Assembly: GCA_035772405.1 (NCBI GenBank)
Contig: JAYKKM010000428.1
Location: 3,138,501-3,202,500, forward strand
Source: Chrysogorgia sp. JL179-B06
Taxonomy: Eukaryota; Cnidaria; Anthozoa; Scleralcyonacea; Chrysogorgiidae
Direction: 5' to 3'
DNA length: 64,000 nt
Below the pieces are notes generated by a model. It was given only the letters and a program-made list of their open reading frames with translations, did not search any database and had not been told where the DNA came from. This document shows, one piece after another, positions 31,836-45,481 of the stretch. Position 1 is the first letter of the stretch. Each line of letters begins with the position of its first letter. The translations under genes were made by a program, and so were the position numbers.

Positions 31836-33027
31836 GTCAATCTGGCTTTCGATCCTTGCACTCAACACTAACTGCGCTCCTTGATATGACAAATCAGTGG
31901 TGTTTTAATATTGATAAAGGCATGGTCAATGGTGTCATATTTTTAGATCTTAAAAAAGCTTTCGACACCATTGATCATGAAATTTTACTGATGAAATTAG
32001 TTTATTATGGAGTGGATAATAAAAGTGTTGAGTGGTTTGGATCGTACTTGTCCAATAGACAACAAATTTGTCAAGTTAATGGCACTTATTCTGAAAAAAA
32101 GTCCATTAGATGTGGGGTTCCACAAGGGTCTATCCTTGGACCTATACTGTTCCTAATTTACATCAACGATATATCTTAAATGTTTAGATTACAGTGTGGG
32201 TAGACTATTTGCTGGACGATACCAACATGACGTTCATAGGACACAATTTGGAAAATATTCAAGCTCAAATGACTAGTGACCTAAACAAAATTTCCAATTG
32301 GCTTTGTGTTAATAAACTAACTCTAAATGTTTTGAAAACAGAGTTTATGTTGATTGGTTCTCGACAGAAGCTGGCAGTTCTTGAGGGTAATGTTGCATTG
32401 TCTGTAGGTGGCTTATCCTTATGTAAAGTTGGAACAGTGAAATGTTTGGGGGTCAATATTGATGAATATTTAACTTGGGACAAGCACATAGATAGTATTA
32501 GATTAAAAGTAACACGGAATCTTGGAGTACTTAAAAAAGTAAGAGATTTTCTAAATGTTAACTGTTTATTGTCCCTATACAATGCTATTATTGAACCATA
32601 TTTTTCATATTGTTCAATTGTTTGGGATAGCATTAGTGATTCTCTAGAAAGTAAACTACAAAAATTTCAAAATCGAGCAGCCCGTATTATTACTAAATCC
32701 TCATACTTGAAGTCGTCTTCACTGATTCGATATGAACTGGGTTGGCTGACTATCAAAGAAATGAGAAATAAACATAAGGCAATCTTAATGTATAAAATAA
32801 TGAGTGGCCTTGCTCCTTCATATTTATCTGAAATGTTTACCTTTAGTTGTAGTTCAGATTATTATAATCTGCGTCAATCTAATTCCACTCTTGCACTTCC
32901 AAAAAATTCAACAAATTATTACAATTCAAGCTTTGCGTATACAGGTGCTAAAATCTGGAATTCTCTTCCAGATGACTGTAAAAATGCATCTTCCTTAGAA
33001 AAGTTTAAAAAAAAGCTTGGGCTGTGA
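31836..33027 (+). pseudogene. LINE (CR1/L2-like) reverse transcriptase, 5'-truncated, copy 1
   Basis: The RT starts with RQSGFRSLHSTLTALLDM. It goes on through FLDLKKAFDTIDHEIL (motif A), GVPQGSILGPILFLIYIND (motif B), then a stop at 32177. An extra base turns the catalytic FADD into a frameshift (the frame resumes as DDTNMTFIG). The C-terminal half is open to 33027: NKLTLNVLKTEFMLIGS, LGVNIDEYLTWDKHI, IIEPYFSYCSIVWDS, LQKFQNRAARIIT and AYTGAKIWNSLPDDCK. The endonuclease half is missing; the sequence begins where the (TATC)n array stops. RT copies the element RNA at a nicked target site. Confidence 0.9.
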
Positions 33028-33250
33028 TTCATTAGTTATTTCCACCAACCTAGTAGGATTTGTAATTTTTGGATATTTGTAATTTTTGGATATTTTTAAA
33101 TAAGAAAAAAAAATGTATTTAGTACTAATTATTGATATATTGCACGGCTTTTAGGTAGACCAAATTTGATTGTATATATGACTATATATGTTCAAACTTT
33201 GATAAAATTACCGTGATAAAATTAACGTGACAAACTTTGATAAAATTACC
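33028..33250 (+). other. LINE 3' flank
   Basis: AT-rich, with a duplicated GTAATTTTTGGATATTT and twice ACTTTGATAAAATTACCG just before the next array; presumably the 3' UTR. Confidence 0.5.
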
Positions 33251-33251
33251 G

Positions 33252-34257
<1,006 letters not shown>

Positions 34258-34882
34258 TCAGTCATTATTCTTTGAATAATTGTAAATAGTTTCTTTTCTT
34301 TCAAAAATTTCAAAAATGTGAATGTAGGGATTTGTATGAAATTTTGGCGTGGAATATACAAATCCCTATTGTCGACAAACTTTGATCGCTCGTATCTCCC
34401 GCTTTGTTTATCCGATTCTCATAAAACTCCGCGTCTTTACTAACTTAAATACGCTCTTTCTAGTCGTGATATTCAATTTATCCTGCATGGTTTACTAGAT
34501 ATAGGGTAAAATATTTATTACTCTAATATTTAGAGCTATTTATTACTCTAATACTACGGCGAGTTATTGTTCGTCTTCGCCTTCGGTCATTCTCGATATC
34601 TCTGGTCGAGATATCGAGAAAAATCCTGGTCGTGATGATGAGGATTAATAGTGAGAAGCACTGCACGCAAACGATCTGCAATTACAATATCGCAAGTCAA
34701 CGAAACCCCAAGCAAAGGGATTGTATTGGTGGAAGAGAATTCTAAATCCCTAAATGATATCGCAAGTTGGCAAGCATGTCATCCTATACATTACTTTATT
34801 CATACTCATAATACATTATATAATTTGAAAATCAGAGGTTTAGCCTTATTAGAAATAATTTTGAAAATTTCGGGAAGCAATA
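34258..34882. other. Spacer with a small palindrome
   Basis: CTCGATATCTCTGGTCGAGATATCGAG near 34592-34619 forms a hairpin, and the TTTATTACTCTAATA word is repeated at 34520-34550. The 150-codon frame at 34651 overlaps the start of the Tc1 relic and has no domain of its own. Confidence 0.5.
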
Positions 34883-35231
34883 ATGGCGAAATTATCGCAA
34901 TACGCCAGGGAACGAATTGTTTCGCTTTGGTCTTCATCAGTTCCGATAACAAAAATCGTGGACATCCTCGAATTCAAACATCGAGATCGGCTTTAAATTT
35001 TATATCTTTCTCGGTATCGACGAAATGGTGGGAATCTACGAGATGCGCCAAGCAAACCGCTTTTGAAAAAGGAACACTTGAAGTTCATCGAGGAAACAAT
35101 TGAAAGCGAATGACGAATTAACATCTGCTGAAAATAAATATCAAACTGGTGGACGAATGCGCCGTTGATGTCTCACGGAGGCATGAAAATTCGCGTTATT
35201 GCCAGTTTGTTCGAGAGCCAAACAAAATAAA
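34883..35231 (+). pseudogene. Tc1/mariner-like transposase N-terminus, broken
   Basis: MAKLSQYARERIVSLWSSSV, then PITKIVDIL at 34883 and on, is a helix-turn-helix start. In other frames NGGNLRDAPSKPLLKKEHLK and FIEETIES (35030-35110) continue the DNA-binding region. It is related to the fragment at 19232. The DDE catalytic part is not recognisable. Confidence 0.55.
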
Positions 35232-35483
35232 GAGGCGCCTCTTGTTCTGTTTGAATGCCTTAGCGGTAAAAGACGCGTTCGAGGACATCATTTATTACGG
35301 ACGAGACTATCACTGGCAATATCACTAGCAAACTGAGCAATGAACCGTTTCAAACGTCGAACTAATTATTAAAACTTTAATTATTAAGACTTTAATACCT
35401 TCAGGCGATGCTTTGGACGTCCCTTTCGTTTTCCTTGGGTACCTTCTTTACGGAAACCTTAGCATTCTTTTATGATATTATAC
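35232..35483. other. Spacer
   Basis: No gene seen; AACTTTAATTATTAAGACTTTAAT is a short repeat. Confidence 0.45.
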
Positions 35484-35949
35484 ATGCATGTGTGCTATGA
35501 ATGAGAACGGTGTGACACCTCGCTGGTACAGAATAATAATCAAATTCCGGTGGATTTGACACTGGCACTATTAAACGTGCACTTTTCAGTATTTCGAATG
35601 AAAAAACGCGAATGGTGTGCATATAGTATAGTGCATTGACAAACGGGGGAATTGTGATTATCATGTTTAACAATGTCAATGAAGCAATTTTCGCGTGGGC
35701 TAAAATGTCCTTCAAGCAATAGGTTGTGGCAAATGGGGCCAAACCGCTAAAGTCGATTTTAATAACAGTAGTTTCAGATTTTTTGCTGTGCGAAGTTACT
35801 CGGGAACATCCGAAGCACGCGTTTAAAATAAAACTGAACCGACAGTAAAGTGAAAAGGTGATGAACTGCCAAATGGCAACGAAATACTGACATTTCTGCG
35901 AGCGGAGCCCTAGATCAGAGTCAATTACTGAAAGCCTCCGCACACACAT
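35484..35949 (-). pseudogene. Rhodopsin-type (class A) GPCR relic, TM5 to TM7
   Basis: The minus-strand frame has a hydrophobic block (YFVAIWQFITFSLYCRFSFI) in the place of TM5, then a basic loop. HAKIASLTLLNMIITIPPFV looks like a worn TM6, and FSFEILKSARLIVPVSN a worn TM7 (compare the usual C.RLLV.VNS..NP.IY pattern of cnidarian receptors). A shift just after gives the expected NSTG..LIIYS-like reading. The DRY motif and the N-terminal half are missing. Such receptors are usually single-exon genes in cnidarians. A chance hydrophobic frame cannot be excluded. Confidence 0.4.
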
Positions 35950-36506
35950 AAATTAGTCAGTTCGCCACACATAAAGTCAGTTCGCTACACACATTAAGTC
36001 AGTTCGCTACAACTCATCATTTATTAAAAAACAATCAACTTGATTTGTTTAATACGTATTTACTAAACAGATCACCTCAAATAATTACAGTGCAAGAGCG
36101 TTATAAATCTTAGATGGAATCTAATTAGCGATGACTCACAGAGATGCCGTCCATCGCCAATGCGCGCTGCCATGCGGAACTTCTAATCGTCTGAAAGTAA
36201 ACTGAAACACTCCAAACCATATTCCAAACGCCGATCACTGTGTCTTTAACGCAAAATCTTTCGAGGAGAATGTAGCCCACGCGAAAACTATTCATTCATT
36301 CATAATAATCACAAACTCACTGGTTGGTTTCAAATCAAAAGTCCGCTGTTTACACAGCACTCTATATACTTTTTACACCGAGAGTAATATTTGATTTTGG
36401 ACGGCATACTATTATTGACACACGCGCGTTACTGAATAGTCGGACAAGGTCGGAACCCGAAGTGTTTAGTCGACCTAGTTTTTCTCATGTGGTTGGTTTT
36501 GTCGAC
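35950..36506. other. Stretch without a recognised gene
   Basis: ACACATAAAGTCAGTTCGCTAC is repeated three times at 35955-36010. Otherwise unremarkable. Confidence 0.5.
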
Positions 36507-36650
36507 CGCAACCTCACCGCTAATCCACCGCAACCTCACCGCCAATTGACCGCTAATCCACCGTAACCTCACCGCTAATCCACCGCAACCTCACCGCCAA
36601 TTGACCGCTAATCCACCGTAACCTCACCGCTAAATGACCGCAACCGCAGT
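36507..36650. repeat. Minisatellite with higher-order units (ACCGCAACCTCACCGC...)
   Basis: Short 8-9 base words (CTAATCCACCG, CAACCTCACCG, CCAATTGACCG) alternate and build a unit of about 55 bases repeated twice and a half. CpG-bearing and purine/pyrimidine skewed. Confidence 0.9.
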
Positions 36651-36954
36651 GTTAGGTTATTTCTAGGCAGTACTGTATGCCTTCGGACACCCTCCCCCTA
36701 GATATTACACTACAACAAGCAAGCAAACCTGTCAAGAAAAATGCTGTATCTTCACTTGCAAATTAATTTATTGCTCGGTATGCTCCATTGCTCAGCATTC
36801 ACGAATCTAGCTCAAATACTTCTTTATAAATCTTTTAACTCAAGGAATAGTTTATTAAATTTATCAACCCTATACTAATCCGAGTGCATGTAAACTAAAC
36901 GTCGGTGCATACTGCATTCATTGCACCTACTAGATTCCTGAAAAGTTTCGACAA
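36651..36954. other. Spacer
   Basis: No gene seen. Confidence 0.45.
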
Positions 36955-37375
36955 CATTATTACTTATTGGATTCCTCTGAGCTCAATATTACAAAATATT
37001 TAAGTCGAGAATTCAATATTGGGCGAGACCGAAGGTCGAGCCTAATATTGCAAGTGGAGACTTAAATATTTTGTAATATTGGGCGTTCCAATAGGTGTTT
37101 TATTATATCGAACAAAATATCTTAACATCAATAGGTTGCTGGTCATCAAAAAGAATAATAAAAAGACTCGAAAAAACACACGCGAGAAAGTACTTCAACC
37201 AATGAAATTTCGATTTAGATAAAAGGCACGCGAGTGACGTTACTTTGCACGTGAACAGCCCGTGTAAATAGTCCAAAGGTTACTGGCCAATATGTCGCTG
37301 CCCTACACGTAAAATATTGGGCTGCCACGTGATGCTAATAGAGACAGGTGATTGGTGGATTATATATGAGGGTAT
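36955..37375. repeat. Dispersed repeat family, copy 1 (palindromic core CGAGACCGAAGGTCGAG)
   Basis: It shares most of its length with 44232-44685 in the same orientation: TTACTTATTGGATT, AAATATTTAAGTCGAGAATT, GGCGAGACCGAAGGTCGAGC, GTGTTTTATTATATCGAACA, then GAAAGTACTTCAACCAATGA and GCCACGTGATGCTAATA near the end. The first 150 bases form a palindrome around the CGAGACCGAAGGTCGAG core (37024-37040). No coding capacity. Confidence 0.85.
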
Positions 37376-37438
37376 AATAAATTGTAATATCCCCGTTTGG
37401 CCACGTATATGAAACAGAAACCATGACACGCAATCACG

Positions 37439-37470
<32 letters not shown>
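37439..37470. repeat. (TA)n microsatellite
   Basis: About 16 TA units. Confidence 0.9.
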
Positions 37471-37474
<4 letters not shown>

Positions 37475-37516
37475 GGTAACAAGACCGGGACAAGACCTTG
37501 GGTATATTATAGGTAA

Positions 37517-37672
37517 CACTTGGCATTTCACTCGATCAAACTACATGTTGAAAGGATTTATGGTGAAGGAAAATTTCGAATATATATATATATATATATA
37601 TATAATTCGCAACTGGTCCCGGTTTGGTCTTAAAATGTATGTATTCCAACACTCGAAATTTTCTTTCAACAT
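37517..37672. repeat. Two SINE-like body pieces inverted around (TA)n
   Basis: 37517-37575 matches 55301-55363 in the same direction, while 37604-37672 matches 55340-55410 reversed. A (TA)n run sits between. The pieces share the GAAAATTTCGAGTGTTGGAA region. Confidence 0.75.
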
Positions 37673-37673
37673 A

Positions 37674-37687
37674 TAATATATATATAT

Positions 37688-37724
<37 letters not shown>

Positions 37725-37805
37725 GAGCCGTACATAGTGGGTCCCAAGTCCACAGTTACCATAAAGCCATATGGTGATAGCCGGTAGGGCACATTGTATA
37801 CTTTC

Positions 37806-37865
<60 letters not shown>

Positions 37866-37866
37866 G
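37674..37866. repeat. (TA)n arrays with an island
   Basis: TA runs at about 37674-37725 and 37805-37864 flank about 80 bases of single-copy sequence. Confidence 0.9.
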
Positions 37867-38850
37867 AGCCCACCGTACTCAGTTAATGACGGGGTTTTAT
37901 TAAGAACGAAGCAACATGATTGTGATAATGTTGTTTGATGCGGTAATACCGTGGCTTAGACTTAGTTAATGACGGGTAGGGGTTAACCCATACATTTGGT
38001 GATTGCGTGTCATGAAACCCAGAAGAGTGTGTAAACAGAAATTGTGAAACGTTGGTTTAACGTGTAGCTCAGGCAAGACAATCTAAGCTAAGCTAAGCTA
38101 AGCTAAGCTAAACTATACTATACTAAACTAAACTAACGCCCGTTTCAGATGCTGAACGTCTCATGAGCCGAAGCTTATTCCAATCTACGATTTAGATCAC
38201 CAGCTGTTGATTCAGACGCACTAGAACTTCAGCCGAGCTTCAATATCAACCTTAATATCTCGCAGTTCGGCTGAGCCGAATATGCTTTAGCCTTTACCTT
38301 AACTTCGATCTATTTATAATACCTAAAAGTCCCTAAAACTATTTAACATTGAAGACAAGGACCGGTAAGTGGAAATAAATAGTATTATACTGTAGACTGT
38401 CTGTAGTTAATAAAATATGCTGTACTGCGGGAGTAAAACTGATTGAAATATTATTTTACCTTTTTCCTTGACGTTGTATACAATGATTGCACACTGACCA
38501 TGGCGTATTTACCAACTGCAACAGTTATAGTCAAGTTGTAATAAATAGTCACGTGGTTTGTCTCCTCAAATCATACCAGATATTTGTCTCAACATGTAAA
38601 TTATTAATCAGCAGCCTTTTTCACTGAAGCTATAATACACGCGAGAAGTTTTAAGGACGATGTTTAAAGGACATTGGCAACAAAAATTAAGTTTGTTAAA
38701 TATGAAAGAACTCGTAAAATGATAAAGTAACACCTTTTACAACTTTTCCGTATTTTACTTCGTGTTTGAAATATTTTAGTTTGTTTGATATGTAAATATC
38801 TGGGGTGAGGGCGGATGGAACGCCTGCACGAACAACACGATCTCTTCCTT
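37867..38850. other. Stretch without a recognised gene
   Basis: It holds an (AAGCT)n run of six units at 38083-38112 grading into ACTAA words. No domain in any frame. Confidence 0.5.
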
Positions 38851-38909
38851 AAATTAACCATTATCCTTAATTCTCAAATCGCTCTAAATTAAGGATAATG
38901 GTTAATTTA
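38851..38909. repeat. Palindrome AAATTAACCATTATCCTTAA
   Basis: AAATTAACCATTATCCTTAATT is answered by AATTAAGGATAATGGTTAATTT after a loop of about 13 bases. A small palindromic repeat. Confidence 0.8.
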
Positions 38910-40362
38910 GTGGCGATCGTGAGAGTCGCGCATGCGTATATTAGTCAATTACTATCCCACATGCTTAGTATCTCTCACTAGTTTATAAGTTTCTAAGGAT
39001 GGGGTTTTGGGTTAGAAAACGCAGAATGGTATTACGAATATGTTGTTATTACGAATATGTTGTTGCTGGTCGTGCAAATAAATCTGTGTAAAAAGCTACA
39101 AGCGTCATGTATCACTATCAAGCGGATAATAAATCTTTAATACTGGATGACTGGCCATGTCAGTGCTAGCAACCTCGATGTTATTCAGTTTCATATTCCA
39201 GGTAGTGGCGCTTTTAACTTTATTTCATGTACATGTATTCATATTGTAATTCACAGATAATACAACATCATATTTATATTGATTCTATTTACGCAAAATG
39301 TTTACTGAACTACTAGTTTTCAAACGGTCAGCTCAAGGTCGAAGGTCAGGTTTCCAGATATTGGAATTAAGTCTGATTCTGATGGTGAGTGACAACGAAC
39401 TCGAACTGCGAAGGAGACTAGGTTGGCACGAAAGAACCATGTTTTTGGATTTCTACGTCCACCAGAAGACGCTAAATTCTGATTGGCTAACCCCTGAATT
39501 TCTGAATACTAATTCAGGGGTTCCTGTCAGGAAATAAACATTTAAAAATGGCGACTTTAGAAAAACCGTGATTATTTTCTTTCGAAAACTTTAACCGATC
39601 TTCAGTTCGTTGCTGGTCGTAGCTTTAAATTAAAACAGGAACAAAAAGTTGTAACGAGGGAGCTGCTGGCAGGAAAAGATACATGTTTTGATGGTATTAC
39701 CAACCGGATTTGGCAAGAGTTTGATTATGGATTTAGTAGATTTACCAGACGCTCGTGCGACAGCCGACCTTGTCCTTGTCTTCAGGTGTTTCAACAGTGC
39801 TCTCTGGGCCTTCGGAGAATTCCTTCGACGTTTCAGAATAAAGAGACTTACAGCTAGACGTATATAAGTGATGGTTTCTACGTTGTCTTGCATGTGAAAT
39901 TTCTTGGTTAAATCCCATTCTGGAGTTACGGTGTTCGGTAGTCAGATGTCGCTTCATTCTATCAGGGCTGTTAATGATGTTATCGGTTGGTGGAACATTG
40001 CTGTCTCCTCGTCCTTTAAAGAGTAAGTGTCAACCGTCGTGCATTGCGCGTTTGTGTTTATCTTTCGTACGATAACAAAGTGTTTTGAAGTGCTTCGTTG
40101 CCAACTTGATGCGGCGGTATAAATACTTCGGAAATTCGCCGAATCTTCTCAAAAAACCCTATAGAGGCTTTCTTATTCATCTACAATCCAAATACGTCGA
40201 CTCGGAACCTTATTTTTTTGTTTGAACCTCGTCACTTGGTCTTTCACACTTCGCGTCAGTCAAGGCTGACATAATTCGAAACGAAAGTCAAGAAAACGTC
40301 GAGTTTTATGAAAAATATAGAAATAATTACTTTCTAAGGTATGTCTTCTTTCAATTAAAGCC
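38910..40362. other. Stretch without a supported gene
   Basis: A hairpin at 39489-39522 (AACCCCTGAATT/AATTCAGGGGTT). The frames at 39298-39537 (plus) and 39742-39957 (minus, with one MKRHLTTEHR word that faintly recalls a zinc finger) have no further support. TACGAATATGTTGTT is duplicated at 39034-39062. Confidence 0.45.
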
Positions 40363-40551
40363 GGGGATGCCCGATCTGGGTACCTACCTACCTACCTATA
40401 CCTACCTCCTAGCGAAGGTCAAGATCAAAGTCAAGAATTTCCAAGATGGCCGCCATCGTTCCAAAAAGTAACATAATGTACAAAAAATATGACAATTATA
40501 ACTTATTTTATAATTATAACTTATCTTATATTATAACTTATAAATTATAAC

Positions 40552-43500
40552 TTAATTATAACTTATAATAATAATAATAAGTTGTGTCTGTCGTGAAACT
40601 TTCTTCCTTACTCCTTTCCCTCTCTTTTCACGAGTAGCTTCCTTCAGGCTGTCTTCTCTGTAAGTATCCCATACGATATCTACCCGCTTACAACTCTGTA
40701 GCTGGCGATTGATCCAACGTATGAAGTTAACAGCGCTGTAGTCGCCAAACGTCGATGCGTCATCTCTGGGAAGAGTGTGTACTATTGCTGGACCATCAAA
40801 CACTTTCACATCGAACTGTGTTGGCACTTCTGGCTGCGAGCTGGGATTCAAGAGCTCTAGCAACTGTGATTTAGCACTTGGTAGTCGGAGTTTACCGTGC
40901 TGACTCAAAGATGACAGCTTGCTGAAGAGACTGTAGTCGTTCTTTATGTCGTCTATTTGCTGCTTTGCCTTGGATTTAGACTTAGCTTGAAGTTGCCTGA
41001 AGAGAAGGAAGCGATTATTCTTGATTGGTTGATGGATTGACACCGTCCTTTCGACAAGAACGTCCTTCACATACACTGTGTACTGCTCTTTTCCAACTGA
41101 TTCTATAGTGTAAAGGGTGCTGGCCACTTCTTTATCGACACAGCCATGAGTATCGAGGGTCATAAGTTCTTGCGAATCGCCCAGAAAAGGGTTATCCATC
41201 GAAACAACTGTTGCACAGAACTTATTGACTTGCGTCTTAAAGGATTCTTGAGTTGAATTCCCTTGTTCGTGGTTTTTGGAATCGACATTGCAACGATTAT
41301 TGTATTGTTCTTCAAACTCTAACAATAATCTTGCCTGTTCAGGGCCGGACCCCATCCATCTCTTCAAGGCTGCAGGGTTTTCTATCAAGCCAATTGCTCC
41401 ACCAGCGTCTTTCACCATCCTATTATTTTTCTCGTGTGCCTGATCCAGCGGCATGGCGGAGAACTATCTTTGTGTCCTTGGGAAGACCCAGAACTTTTGT
41501 AGGTCATCTCTGATTCCGTCTGCCAGAGTTTTCATGTCCCTGATATGCACGGGTATCCAGCGAGCGTAGTTTGGGTGATCCAATTGGCGAAGAACAAAGG
41601 GACGAGTGTCTCCAATACATTGATGTAAAGTGAGAAATTTCGCTCACGATGAGAACGGACGAAGATCAGGATTTCTACGCTTAAAATCATGTCCCAATAC
41701 TTAATAGTGGGTTTCTTTGCACGCATATCTTCTTTCCAGTTATTGAAGGCATCTTCGTCATGTGGACCTAGCATTTCTTGGCATGCGTCTTGCTGCAGTT
41801 TGACAAGGGAGAGTGCAGTGATCATCATCTGATGCGTGTCTTGTTCTTGTCAAGTGAGACACATGAAGGAACGAGTCCGCAGTTCCTGCAGAAGCAATGC
41901 CTCCCTCACTTAGAGCTGTAGTCCATCCGCTTCCCTCCAGCAGATGGCCAACCATCCTCCACAAAGCCATCTCGATATGAAGGCCTCCGAGCATGACAAC
42001 AAAAAACATATCGCCAAATGTCTGTGGCCAAGTCCATTGCACACATTTAGCCAATGCAAACAGTGGTTGGTCGACTGCAATCAAGGGTATATCTGTCCTG
42101 GATTGTACTTCTCGGTTTCACGTTGTATGACGCTCATTCCATGTCTGACCATTGGAATCGTTGCCGCTTTCTCGACAAAGAGTGCATGCAGCTGCAGGGC
42201 ACTTATTTACACATCTTGGCTGTGTAGGTTCTGGTTGATTAGATGCATGGTATGCGGCCCATGCGATGAATTCACCTTCGTATACCGTATCTTTGGAAAG
42301 AATCTGGATACTCTGTTGAGCCCATTGCATTTCTTCTTTTTTAGCCTCTTCAAGATGACCGCTAATATCAGGGATAACAGCCTCTGATACAGTCACAGCT
42401 CGAATATCGCAAGCAACGTTTGGTACAATGCGGTAGCTGTCTGGCAGGGATGGTGCCTGGATATTTCCGGGAAGTGGAACAATAATAGGTGGTCTGTTAA
42501 CACCAGGGTTGGCGACAGTGGGAAACTGAAGCAGGCTAATGCTTCTTCCGTAGAACGAGCTGTTGTGGAAGACAAGTTATGGTCGATGTTGTCGAGAACC
42601 CCTACCGTGAAGATGCCTTCTCGGATTTGGGAAGGACGCACTGAATCATTATCTTCAAAGCGTTGGCACACAGCTGATGTTAGCCAATCTTCAACCTCTA
42701 ATGTGCGTTTATAGCTAACACTTACACCCATATCGTACAGCTGTGTCAAAATGTTCTTACTTCGTGTAAGCGTATGTACATTCAATCCAATATACAAGGA
42801 AGAGGAGGCTCGCGATCCTTTGTGTGACGTGGCTTGGATGTATTTGAAGCATTTTCTTTGTAGTGAAAGAATATGAGCTGGCAGATTGTGAGACAAGCTT
42901 GGGATTCTACAACACCTTTGTCTTTGATGTTACTACCATAGAGAAGCATAGATACTAGTGAACCCCCTAGATTTAGAAGTTAGTCGCATAAATTAGACAC
43001 TTCATGAACAACCCTATTGGTTATGCTTTTCTTAAGAATAATTCAGAACAAAAACCTATCCAATAGGATTGTTATTCACAGGTATTTTGAATTGCAAATT
43101 CTAAATCTAATTTATGCGACTAACTTCTAAATCCGCGCCTGAAAGCTACTAGTGATTTAAGCGCAGTTGGAACTGAACGGTCTTGGCAGTCAGCGGGATA
43201 TGTGTCTGAGAATCTAAACAATTCACCACCAGATATCTCTTTTCTTATGGTCTTTATTGTACGGGCCATGGAGAGCTTCTTCGTCGAAGTCACGAGATGC
43301 AGTTGCTTCCTTTAGAATTTATTTAAGTCCCTCATTAAAAAAGGAGAGTGTTCCGACCATCTGATTGCTCCTGGCAGTCAACTGAAAAGTGTGCGAGGAG
43401 CTGATTTTTGAGCCTTGTCTTATTGATTGTCTTTCTGATACCTAGTATAGAAAGTCGCTCTTTAAATAATGCGTGGATCTCGGAAAGTCGGAATATGTAA

Positions 43501-44083
43501 TTTCCGTCTTCGATACTGTTTTCTATATAAGAAACTAACTCCGCAAACACACGAGCCTGTTCCATTTTTTCATTAGTAGTTGACAAGATGTTGTTCATCT
43601 CCTGATTTCTTCTCTCCAGACTTCTATAACGACTAGAAGGCTGTTAAACAGTTTTTATGATATTTAGCTTAAAAAAACCTCCTAAATCACCTCCTACAAT
43701 TACCTCCTACTAAATAAAACCTACTAAATCACCTCCTGCAATTCTTGCTAACAATTCTTCATCTTTCAATTGTGTTGCCATATATCTCAAAGTCTTGCAT
43801 CCAGTTCCAAAGTAGAACAGTTATGTAGTATGCCTTGTGTCTTGCTACAAAAGATACAGCATTCCATAGTTGCAGGAGAATCATGTGACTGACGTTTAGA
43901 CTTTCTTTCATAGGACTTAGTGTTTTTTCGCTTTTTTCGCTCTCCTGTTCTTTCAAGTTTAGAGGTAGAAAATTTCAGCCGACACGCTTTATGCCATTTA
44001 GCACGATTTTCTAAATGTTCAGCAGCACTATTACTAAACGACAACTCAACTGGAAGTGCTTGTAGTTCACGAAATCCTTCCAC
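40552..44083 (-). pseudogene. Large uncharacterised repetitive-family protein (copy 1), decayed
   Basis: About 1,100 codons are spread over several frames. N-terminus (44083-43760): LENRAKWHKACRLKFSTSKL, CIFCSKTQGILHNCSTLELD, a Cys/His pattern that could bind zinc. Then FYNRYRSLERRNQEMNNILS and a helical part (43620-43335), and SLVSMLLYGSNIKDKGV (about 42930), interrupted by a 165-bp MITE. Then VSYKRTLEVEDWLTSAVCQR, FTVGVLDNIDHNLSSTTARS (about 42600), AVDQPLFALAKCVQW, VVMLGGLHIEMALWRMVGHL, GSGWTTAL and GTADSFL (42080-41880). Last come MPLDQAHEKNNRMVKDAGGA, LIENPAALKRWMGSGPEQAR (41454-41340), FDGPAIVHTLPRDD and VDIVWDTYREDSLKE. I recall the same motif series in unannotated multicopy cnidarian proteins. 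Function unknown. Frameshifts and stops show it is dead. Confidence 0.7.
42968..43134. mobile_element. 165-bp palindromic MITE inside the uncharacterised gene
   Basis: GATTTAGAAGTTAGTCGCAT is answered by ATGCGACTAACTTCTAAATC; the stem continues with AAATTAGA/TCTAATTT. It splits the LVSMLLYG exon sequence (CACTAGTATC on one side, CACTAGTAGC on the other), which looks like a duplicated ACTAGT word. Confidence 0.8.
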
Positions 44084-44231
44084 ATTTAGCAGGAAATCAT
44101 CATATAATTAAGCCAATCCTTCTTCATTCGACCTATCGGCAGGACACTTTAATTCACCTTCTTTTTTTCCACATATATATAGCAGTTTTCGGTTATATTC
44201 ATTGTATTGTACTAGCTTATAGGAACTACAT

Positions 44232-44685
44232 ATTATTACTTATTGGATTCTCTGAGCCCAATGTTACAAAATATTTAAGTCGAGAATTCAATGTTGGGCG
44301 AGACCGAAGGTCGAGCCTAATATTGCAAGTCGAGACTTAAATATTAATTTGTAATATTGGGCAAAGATGAATCCAATAGGTGTTTTATTATATCGAACAA
44401 AATATCTTAACATAAAGATGTTTTTTCGCACCTAAACAGTCAAAAGAAAGGTTGCTTGTCATAAAAAAGAATAATAAAAAACTCGAAAAACACATCACGT
44501 TCCGCGAGAAAGTACTTCAACCAATGAAATTTCGATTTAGGACGTGAACATGATGATGAACATGAACGTATATAAATAGTCCAAAGGTTACTGCCCAATA
44601 TGTAGCTGCCCTACATCGTAAAATATTGGGTTGCCACGTGATGCTAATAAAGACAGGTGATTGGTGGATTATATGTGAGGGTATA
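44232..44685. repeat. Dispersed repeat family, copy 2
   Basis: Same orientation as 36955-37375, with the core at 44299-44315. Copy 2 has extra bases (TTAATTT, AAAGATG) in the stem and an additional spacer, so the two are diverged. It lies inside the 40.4-45.5 kb candidate element. Confidence 0.85.
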
Positions 44686-45481
44686 ATGTCATATATCTTT
44701 CCAATATTATTAAGCAATTTCCAGTCAAAAAATTGAAATCTATTGTCTTGAAAAAAGACACAAACAAGACTAAATGAACACACAACAAGCAATGTGAGAA
44801 CAAATCAATCCACAGATTGTTTATGACTATTTTAAACTTACTTGGAAAACTTCACAGTTTAGTAACAATTAAGCATAGATTTTGTTCAGCTTAATTTGTT
44901 GAACCAATCACATGAGACATTCTAATTGAACTTAGCGGTCGTTTTGTTCAGCGGTAAAACAAACCAATATGGCAGAAGTACAGTAAAAACCAGAAAAAAC
45001 CCAGTATATGTCAGGAAAAAAGAACTCTGATAAAGTATTTTTTCACTGCGTGCTACGAAAGTTATGTATAACTGGCAAGAATATCCACCATGAACCACTG
45101 TAAAGGTAAATACTGATGCAACCATTAAATGAAATGTCATATGTTATCTTTTTTGCGTACTTCTTTGATCCCATGTTTTTGTACCATTTGGCAGAGATTT
45201 ATATAAAAAAAAAACGTGTTTTCCTCACAACTACCAAGGTAAAGCACCAGCGTTTTGTGCAGAAACAATATTTATTGAACTGTTTTTCTTCTGTTTTTTT
45301 TTATAGTTGTTTGTACTGAATAATCCTATAACTATAAAATATTAACAAAACGTTTGTTTTTCTCAAAATTTATGCCAGTTGAAGTTGACGTTTTAGTAAA
45401 ACATTTAAATCAGGACAGTATTTGTGCCATAAGCAAATAAGAAGAAAATATAGACCACATTATGCTAATTCGTAAGAACAC
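44686..45481. other. Stretch without a recognised gene
   Basis: AT-rich. No domain in any frame. Confidence 0.45.

Noticed and set aside
39742..39957. MKRHLTTEHR word suggesting a C2H2 zinc finger
   Set aside because: No Cys pair or second finger in frame.
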